From: Effusibacillus consociatus
GTDB lineage: Bacteria > Bacillota > Bacilli > Tumebacillales > Effusibacillaceae
Assembly: GCF_042652925.1 (NCBI RefSeq)
Contig: NZ_JBHSHC010000112.1
Span: forward strand, 248,001 to 312,000
Reading direction: 5' to 3'
DNA: 64,000 bases
The notes beneath the pieces were generated by a model. It worked only from the letters and a program-made list of their open reading frames with translations, did no database searches and was not told the origin of the DNA. Shown one piece after another: positions 58,917-64,000 of this stretch (its first letter is position 1; each line of letters begins with the position of its first letter). A program made the position numbers and the translations under genes.

Positions 58917-60314
58917 TCAAGTGTATTGTGCGAAGGACAGTGAATGGTTGTTTATCAGGATAAATCCCACCATGATCCCATAAAGTCCAAAGGTTCCGGC
59001 AAGTATTACCATGGGGAAACGCAACATGCGCAAAGCGATTGCCGCATTGTAAGCGGGTGTCGCAAATGAACCTATTGTTGTCAATGCAATCAAAACAACG
59101 GTAATAGGGCTGGCAAACCCTGCAGAGACCGCGGCTTGTTCGACGACAAGTACGCCGACGATCGACAGCGCCCCCCCCCCCGACTTGCTGGGGCAAGCGC
59201 AGCGTTGCTTCCCGCAAAACTTCCATTGATATTTCCATGATCAATACTTCCACAACGGCCGGGAAGGGAACACCTGCTCGTCCCCCCGCCACCGCAACTG
59301 CAAATTCCGTCGGAATCAATTCCGGATTGAATGAGATGACCGCTACATAAAGCGCCGGGAAGAAGAGAGAAAAAATTAAGGCCATCAGTCGGATAAAGCG
59401 CACTAAGCTGCCCATAAGAAATCTTTCCGAGTAGTCATCCAACGTCTGATAAAATTGACTAAATATGGCCGGCACGATCAAGGCAAAAGGAGAACCGTCA
59501 ACGAGAATCGCCACTCTGCCCTCTAACAGCGTGCCGACCGTTTTATCCGGACGTTCCGTATTCTGGATTTGTGGAAACGGGGACATATTATGATCCTCGA
59601 TGAATTGTTCGAGGTAGCCCGCATCGAGCACTCCATCGATATCGATCACCGAAAGACGGTTTATCGCTTCCTGGACAAGCGCAGGATTTGCAATGCCTTC
59701 GATATAGCACACTGCCACTTTTGATTTCGTTAAGCGGCCGATCTCCATCATCTTGACACGGAAGTTTGGAGTAGGCAAACGGTATCGCAGCAGGGAGACA
59801 TTTGTCAGCAAAGACTCAATAAATCCTTCCCGGGCCCCGCGCAACACCTGTTCGGTTTGCGGCTGGTCAATTGACCGCTTCTCCACATTGCGTGTGCTGA
59901 TCAGAAATGCCTCGTCCAATCCTTCAACCGCGATAACGGTGTCCCCGCGTAAAACCGCTTCGACAATCGAGGGGATGCGGCTTTCTAACCGGCCTTTACT
60001 GTGATAAAGAGTTTCGTTGAACACTACGTGTTTCAATTGTGAGTATTCAATTGTGGCTCCTTCCAGATGAGGAGGCAAATACATTAATGGTTTTAAAATA
60101 TCCCTGTTGATAATGGATTGATCACTCATATTCAAGAAATAAAACATAACGGCCGAATATTGGCCAAATACATGAAAACGACGTATGACAAAGTCATCAT
60201 TTTCACCTAACAAGTTTTCGAGAAAAATGATTTATCTTCAATGCTGCCGCTTATCTTCTCTTCGCCACGTTCCTCCAGGATTTGGTTCGCGACATCCCGC
60301 CACCTTCTGCCCAT
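58917..60314 (-). pseudogene. gerAA: gerAA-type germination receptor subunit, frameshifted and truncated
   Basis: GerA family (GerAA/SpoVAF). Reconstructed from ATG 60314 after GCCGGAGG (MGRRWRDVANQILEERG). A frame change at about 60215-60221 near TTCTCGAAAACTTG looks like one lost A. The frame continues with DDFVIRRFHVFGQYSAV, YIEGIANPALVQEAI, and TVGTLLEGRVAILVDGSPF. At 59171-59181 an 11-G tract (C on the plus strand) throws it out of frame after LPQQVGG; the correct continuation GALSIVGVLVVEQAAVSAG is present in another frame and ends early (NNHSLSFAQYT) without the normal C-terminus. Confidence 0.8.
59171..59181. repeat. 11-base homopolymer (poly-C / poly-G on the coding strand) in gerAA
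   Basis: Eleven consecutive C, flanked by G at each side. Read on the minus strand it is a G11 run; the family sequence QQVGGALS would need 7 (or 10) G to stay in frame. Confidence 0.9.
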
Positions 60315-60391
60315 CCTCCGGCTCAGTTCATTCTCTTAACAGGTAAGGTCTAGTAAGGTTGGTTTATTTTGTCTTTTATGTTGCACCAATT

Positions 60392-60421
60392 AAAAAAAAG
60401 ACATTCATTGTTGTGAATGTC
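60392..60421 (-). terminator. Minus-strand terminator upstream of gerAA
   Basis: GACATTCA and TGAATGTC form an 8-bp stem; on the minus strand it is followed by eight T. A second 8-bp hairpin (ACATTCAA/TTGAATGT, loop ACG) lies at about 60451-60470. No minus-strand gene is visible upstream of it within the window, so it may be the end of a lost gene or an attenuator. Confidence 0.5.
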
Positions 60422-60538
60422 CCACGATATCACCAGCTCATCAAAGCCCAAACATTCAAACGTTGAATGTTGAACCTAAATATGGAAATGATACATTTGA
60501 ATAATTGACAGTGGGTTCGAGTCATTCCTGAAGGAAAG

Positions 60539-61279
60539 ATGGAATCTGCCAGTTTGGAGGCCAAACGAACAGTGTCAGATTGGAACGTATTGCTGATGGG
60601 CGGAAAGGAACTTCCACTTTGGGGTTTTTTTGTCAGAGCCACCGTACTGTATTGGATCATGATCTTGATCACAAGGTTAATGGGAAAGAGGCAGATTGGG
60701 ATTTTATCAGGTCACAACTACCTGGTTGCAGCCGGCATTGTTGCGATTTCCGCTTCCAGGATGACCAATCCTGAACATGGCTTGATCGAGGCTGTTGTTA
60801 TTCTTCTGTTCTATAGTGGCATGAACATCTTACAATCTTTTCTCGACATGAAATTTCCCGGACTTATTGATCGTAAGCCCATTGTGTTAATAGAAAACGG
60901 TCGAATCCTGAAGAAAAACCTGTTTCGCGCATTGGTAAGTATTGATGAATTAATGGGGCAGTTACGAATTCAAGGGGCGCATAATCCTTCACAAGTAGCT
61001 TATGCCACCTTGGAGGCGAACGGAAAAGTCAGTGTCACAAAGAAATTCGAATATCAACCCATTCAGCGAAAAACCATAAAGTTGCCCGAAACAAACGTAT
61101 ATCTCCCGCACTATTTGATTTACGACGGGGAAGTCCAACACAAGAATTTGGAACAATTAGGACTTGATATACATTGGCTGAACCAGAAGCTTCTTGAGAA
61201 AGGGATTTCGGATCCCCGATCCGTTTTTTTGGCTATGCTGGAAGATGACGGGACATTATACATAAGTGCGGGTGAATGA
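60539..61279 (+). CDS. YetF-family (DUF421) membrane protein 1
   Basis: 246 aa, three transmembrane helices in the N-terminal half (WGFFVRATVLYWIMILITRLMGKRQIG, then two more) and a soluble C-terminal DUF421 domain with IDRKPIVLIENGRI, LRIQGAHNPSQVAYATLEANG and VYLPHYLIYDGEV. DUF421 proteins sit in the inner membrane of spores, where the related 2Duf raises heat resistance. ATG 60539 after GAAGGAAAG; four bases before the next gene begins (61283). Confidence 0.88.
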   Translation: MESASLEAKRTVSDWNVLLMGGKELPLWGFFVRATVLYWIMILITRLMGKRQIGILSGHNYLVAAGIVAISASRMTNPEHGLIEAVVILLFYSGMNILQSFLDMKFPGLIDRKPIVLIENGRILKKNLFRALVSIDELMGQLRIQGAHNPSQVAYATLEANGKVSVTKKFEYQPIQRKTIKLPETNVYLPHYLIYDGEVQHKNLEQLGLDIHWLNQKLLEKGISDPRSVFLAMLEDDGTLYISAGE

Positions 61280-61282
61280 GGA

Positions 61283-61987
61283 GTGGAAAATATCTTAGGT
61301 CCGGTCGAGAAGCTTAGTGTTTGGGGCTATTTGGTACGGACACTAATCATAGGCTTATTGATTTATTTCATGAGCAAACTGCTTCCGCGAAGAGCGGGAG
61401 GCCAGTATTCCGCTTATGACTTTACTTTTTTCTGGTTGATGGGAGGGCTCGTAGTATCTCCCCTGGCTACCTCGAAGGTGGCTGTCAGCAACATGCTCGC
61501 AGCGGTTGTTACCGTCTATATGTGGCATTATATTCATTCCTATCTGGTGGTGAAGAGCCGCCGGCTCGCCCGGCTGCTTGTCGGAAGACCCGCCATATTG
61601 ATTGAAAACGGGCGGATCTCAAAGGAAAAGATGAGGGAAAATCTGTTTAATCTCGAATTGTTGATGTCCCAGCTTCGATATATGAGAGCCGCCAATCCGA
61701 ATCAAGTTGCTTACGCTACTTTGGAAACAAATGGACAACTTAGCGTAGTCAAAAAAAGCTCCGCTCAACCCGTAACACCAAGTGATTTGAAGATTCCGGT
61801 CACAAAAACAATGATGCCCGTTGTGCTTGTGAATGACGGACGGATAGAAACAGAGAATCTGCAAGGTATTGGCTGGGATTTGGACAAACTGCGTGATGAG
61901 TTGGGCAAGAAAGGGGTCGGCAGATTGGAGGATGTTTATTTGGCGGTGATTGATGCCGTTGGGGAATTGTATTATGCAACGAAATAA
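61283..61987 (+). CDS. YetF-family (DUF421) membrane protein 2
   Basis: 234 aa, GTG start after GAGGAGT. Same organisation as its neighbour (LIYFMSKLLPRRAGGQYSAYDF, GRPAILIENGRISKEKM, MRAANPNQVAYATLETNG, MMPVVLVNDGRIE) but with low overall identity. The helical region is more divergent. Tandem arrangement suggests a heteromeric pair. Confidence 0.88.
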   Translation: MENILGPVEKLSVWGYLVRTLIIGLLIYFMSKLLPRRAGGQYSAYDFTFFWLMGGLVVSPLATSKVAVSNMLAAVVTVYMWHYIHSYLVVKSRRLARLLVGRPAILIENGRISKEKMRENLFNLELLMSQLRYMRAANPNQVAYATLETNGQLSVVKKSSAQPVTPSDLKIPVTKTMMPVVLVNDGRIETENLQGIGWDLDKLRDELGKKGVGRLEDVYLAVIDAVGELYYATK

Positions 61988-62016
61988 CAATTCGGATATT
62001 GGAAAGGTGATGGAAT

Positions 62017-62223
62017 ATGTATGGGGTTTCCGAACAAGAAATGATCAGCATGGCATTGAAGACGGCTGTACAATATGAACAGGCTATCGCATTGAAGTAT
62101 GAAGAGTTGGCCAAAACCATCACGGATCCGGCCATTCAAAAACATTTGCAGGCATTGGAACAGACCGCCCGCAATCACCTCAACTTACTTACACAGAAAT
62201 CCCAAGGATTGGGCATTCAATAA
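62017..62223 (+). CDS. Small helical protein (68 aa), ferritin/CotF-like
   Basis: ATG 62017 after GGAAAGGTG. All-helical, with YEQAIALKYEELAKTITDPAIQKHLQALEQTARNHLNLL: charged heptads with Tyr and His at positions seen in small ferritin-like or coat-F-like helical-hairpin proteins. No complete metal site. It follows the two YetF genes by 29 bases, probably in one operon. Confidence 0.65.
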   Translation: MYGVSEQEMISMALKTAVQYEQAIALKYEELAKTITDPAIQKHLQALEQTARNHLNLLTQKSQGLGIQ

Positions 62224-62238
62224 CTGGGAGGGAAATGA

Positions 62239-62433
62239 ATGAACCAGATCGAAAAATTACAGGATATTTTAAACGATGAGATCGCACATCAATTGTTCTA
62301 TAACGAGCATGCGGTAAGAATTACCGATTCGGCGACCAGACAGTTTTTGATGCAACTGCGCGACGACAAAATGAGAAACATTACTTTATTGCAAACCGAA
62401 ATCGATAAAATGCGGAAACAAGGAAAGGTGTAA
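62239..62433 (+). CDS. Small helical protein (64 aa), partner of the preceding
   Basis: ATG 62239 after GGGAGGG. KLQDILNDEIAHQLFYNEHAVRITDSATRQFLMQL, then a charged second helix. Its first helix carries the E..H..H type spacing of ferritin-like proteins (DEIAHQLFYNEHA), so the two small proteins could form a four-helix bundle together. Last gene of the DUF421 operon; the convergent ligD starts to end at 62498. Confidence 0.65.
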   Translation: MNQIEKLQDILNDEIAHQLFYNEHAVRITDSATRQFLMQLRDDKMRNITLLQTEIDKMRKQGKV

Positions 62434-62497
62434 CTTTTGTGCCCCTAATGTCGTTTATTGTCTCAATGTACGACAATATGGTGATATTAGGAGGTCC

Positions 62498-63430
62498 TCA
62501 TTTTATAAGACATTGACTCGCAGGAACATCAACAAAAGCTTGAATGCTGGGTTGCCTCAATGTATGACCATCTATCCACTCGGCAAACTTCACTTTCACG
62601 GTAAGTTCAGGTTTCAGCCAAATGGTTCCTTTTAGCCTCGGTGGCTGGTTTTCGAATGGCATAGTGGATTGTATAAATGGTTTAATACCTTCAGTCAATT
62701 CCCGCCAGTCTTTTTGGGTGAGCGTACCTGTTCCAGCGTGACCGATATACCATAGTCGGCCATCTTGATCGAAAAGACCCAGAAGTAGAGAATTCACAAT
62801 GGAATCTCTTAGGGTAACGCCTCCGACCACGGCTAGTAAGTCCCGATAATTTTTTTTCTTTCGCCAGCGTTCATCTTTCCCGTTAATTAAGTATGTACTG
62901 GAAAGGTCTTTGATTATGATTCCTTCCATTTCTTCTGCCTGAATAACGTCATAAAGAGCTTGTGCATCATCGAAATTATCCACTAATTGAACATAATCGT
63001 TTGGCTTGATTATATCTGCGAGCATTTTCTGTCTTTCTGCGAGACAGTAAGAGGTTACCCATTCATCATTCAGATAAATCACGTCAAAAATCATGTAGGT
63101 AATGGAGATTCTATGTCGAAGGACGTTTACGTTTGTTACTTTTGTTATGCCATCCCTTTTCATTATCTCATAAAAAGAAGGTTTTCCATCTTTTAGAGCA
63201 ATCATCTCTCCATCCAATATTACGGATTTTGCCGTGCAATACTCAGCGATGTTGGTTAGTTCAGGATAATGAAAAGTTCGCTCGTTCGATTTACGATTAA
63301 ATAATTTGAGTTCGCGGCCATCGAAATAGGTTAAGACTCGAACGCCATCCCATTTTACCTGCCCGACCCAGGAAGGGCCCGTCGGTATATCTTCAGTACT
63401 GATAGGCTCAAAAGGTATGAGTGGTCTCAT
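62498..63430 (-). CDS. ligD: ATP-dependent DNA ligase, stand-alone LigD ligase domain
   Basis: 310 aa, start ATG 63430 (an in-frame TTG six bases upstream is possible). The nucleotidyltransferase core has K26 in VKWDGVR (adenylated Lys), ILDGEMIA (motif III), EMEGIIIKD (motif IV) and WRKKKN (V). A C-terminal OB domain follows (LLGLFDQDGRLWYIGHAGTG). In Bacillus LigD this is fused to a polymerase; here it ends as a separate protein. Ku is not in this window. Confidence 0.93.
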   Translation of the reverse strand: MRPLIPFEPISTEDIPTGPSWVGQVKWDGVRVLTYFDGRELKLFNRKSNERTFHYPELTNIAEYCTAKSVILDGEMIALKDGKPSFYEIMKRDGITKVTNVNVLRHRISITYMIFDVIYLNDEWVTSYCLAERQKMLADIIKPNDYVQLVDNFDDAQALYDVIQAEEMEGIIIKDLSSTYLINGKDERWRKKKNYRDLLAVVGGVTLRDSIVNSLLLGLFDQDGRLWYIGHAGTGTLTQKDWRELTEGIKPFIQSTMPFENQPPRLKGTIWLKPELTVKVKFAEWIDGHTLRQPSIQAFVDVPASQCLIK

Positions 63431-63432
63431 TG

Positions 63433-63581
63433 TCAAAATCCTTTTTTTTCGTTTAGTCTTATCGACAACAGCAATCTTACGCGCACACCGCGCGCCACGG
63501 CTGTTTTTATCGCCATGATGATATCTGCATCGGGCACAAAGTAGGGGGTGGTGATGTCAATGGTCTGGGTCGCTTCAGCTT
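63433..63581 (-). pseudogene. Cardiolipin synthase fragment (phospholipase D fold)
   Basis: On the minus strand one frame reads EATQTIDITTPYFVPDADI, then IMAIKTAVARGVRVRLLLS, which is the internal segment of Cls proteins just before the second HKD motif. The frame has a stop immediately upstream (about 63585) and ends at a TGA two bases before the ligD ATG. Further decayed pieces seem to extend to about 63700 (LTNGIET, HALRHLTVHG). No catalytic HxK motif is left. Confidence 0.6.
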
Positions 63582-63666
63582 CTCATACGTTTCAATGCCG
63601 TTCGTAAGTACCTGAACGCGGCCAGCCCGAAGGCCATGCACGGTTAAATGCCGTAAAGCATGAGCG

Positions 63667-63894
63667 ATGACCGATGCTGAGCGGCTAAATGAATCAGGCA
63701 ACGTGTCCGACGTTCATCTTATAAGATGTGTGAACTGTGACGGGCGTATACGCTTGTACTACCCATTTATACCATTCCTATCCTTTGGGGAAGCTAAGGT
63801 ACCGCCCATTAAAGTGACGCAAGCCGACGCACTGTCCATCCAGGAGCTTGTCCCTTGGGTGGGTAGGCAGCGCAGTAAGGAGGTGGGGATGTGA
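63667..63894 (+). CDS. Dubious 75-codon frame
   Basis: A frame (codes MTDAERLNESGNV..., one CVNC) lying over the cls debris and ending at the start of the polymerase gene. It has no good ribosome-binding site and no recognisable family; listed only because it lies between two real genes and stops within the polymerase start region. Confidence 0.15.
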   Translation: MTDAERLNESGNVSDVHLIRCVNCDGRIRLYYPFIPFLSFGEAKVPPIKVTQADALSIQELVPWVGRQRSKEVGM

Positions 63895-64000
63895 ACGATA
63901 CCCTGACAGCCGAATATCCTGTACGGGTGACCAATTTGGAGAAGCTGCTCTGGCCGGAAGCCGGGATTACGAAAGCGGATTACATTCAATATGTGATTGA
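63891..64000 (+). CDS. LigD-type polymerase/primase domain (start of gene)
   Basis: GTG 63891, seven bases after AAGGAGG, opens a frame to the window end. VRVTNLEKLLWPEAGITKADYIQYVI is the N-terminal signature of the archaeo-eukaryotic primase-like polymerase domain (PolDom) of bacterial NHEJ. Transcribed divergently from the ligase. The remainder lies beyond 64000. Confidence 0.85.
   Translation, partial: MNDTLTAEYPVRVTNLEKLLWPEAGITKADYIQYVI

Noticed and set aside
59171..59181. Programmed ribosomal frameshifting at the G11 tract of gerAA
   Set aside because: No slippery heptamer with downstream structure is evident, and the gene has a second frame change and a missing 3' end, so decay or slippage is simpler. 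An assembly error in the homopolymer remains possible.
62434..62497. Nested inverted repeats (CCTAAT/ATTAGG and TATTGTC/GACAATA) between the DUF421 operon and ligD
   Set aside because: No T run follows on either strand, so I cannot call it a terminator; it may form a weak hairpin only.
1..64000. CRISPR arrays, insertion sequences, prophage or integrated element ends
   Set aside because: No regularly spaced direct repeats, transposase, integrase or phage structural genes; tRNA-Pro has no neighbouring integrase or att-like duplicate.

Overview
The window is a chromosomal segment of a low- to mid-GC, endospore-forming Bacillota. Gene order follows the Bacillus subtilis chromosome in three blocks: mtrB-hepS-menG-hepT-ndk-cheR-aroC-aroB-aroH-trp-tyrA-aroA; ypiB-ypiF-qcrABC-ypjA; and ypjD-dapB-mgsA-cca-birA-panBCD-dinG. 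It also has menaquinone genes of the futalosine type (mqnE, mqnA, mqnC with UbiD/UbiX partners). That combination fits the Alicyclobacillaceae (Effusibacillus/Tumebacillus-like) better than Bacillus itself; this placement is inference, with no database comparison made. I see no insertion sequence, prophage or CRISPR array.

Layout. 1-3000: end of an unidentified secreted-type gene, tRNA-Pro(GGG), several small hypothetical genes (mostly minus strand, one DUF1540) and mtrB (TRAP). 3067-12355: heptaprenyl diphosphate synthase and menaquinone genes, with five futalosine-pathway genes lying between menG and hepT, then ndk and cheR. 12476-20744: ppc; an overlapping operon (membrane protein, OsmC, small zinc-ribbon protein, RluA pseudouridine synthase); and an operon of three tandem M42 peptidases, the third of which has lost nearly all metal ligands. 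20902-30696: the aromatic supraoperon aroC-aroB-aroH / trpDCFBA-tyrA-aroA, with a TRAP-controlled attenuator ahead of trpD; trpE and hisC are absent. 30697-31504: a Rex-box-like palindrome, a promoter and an early terminator that could make a short RNA, then a membrane protein. 31622-34693: bacterial XPB helicase plus its helicase-associated partner. 35003-39013: ypiB, ypiF, the cytochrome bc complex and ypjA. 39010-44662: membrane proteins (YitT, DedA, YkvI, two UppP paralogues, YlbJ). 44790-55345: ypjD, dapB, mgsA, cca, birA, panBCD, a TPR protein and dinG. 55397-57643: a degenerate ComEC-like beta-lactamase-fold protein, a SigH-like sigma factor and Rex. 57681-60314: a decayed gerA germination-receptor operon. 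60539-62433: two YetF/DUF421 proteins and two small helical proteins. 62498-64000: a stand-alone LigD-type ligase, debris of a cardiolipin synthase, and the start of a divergent LigD-type polymerase.

How the parts fit. HepS/HepT make the prenyl tail, MqnA/E/C plus the UbiD/UbiX pair make the naphthoquinone nucleus and MenG methylates it; the menaquinone then feeds the QcrABC complex encoded 25 kb away. MtrB senses tryptophan and would terminate transcription in the trp leader. Rex senses NADH/NAD+, and a good Rex-like site lies in front of the candidate short RNA. No single cassette in the window looks like an entirely new defence or biosynthetic system. The most unusual items are the metal-ligand-free M42 paralogue, the Rex-box/short-RNA unit, the poly-G-disrupted gerAA, and the split, divergent NHEJ ligase and polymerase genes.
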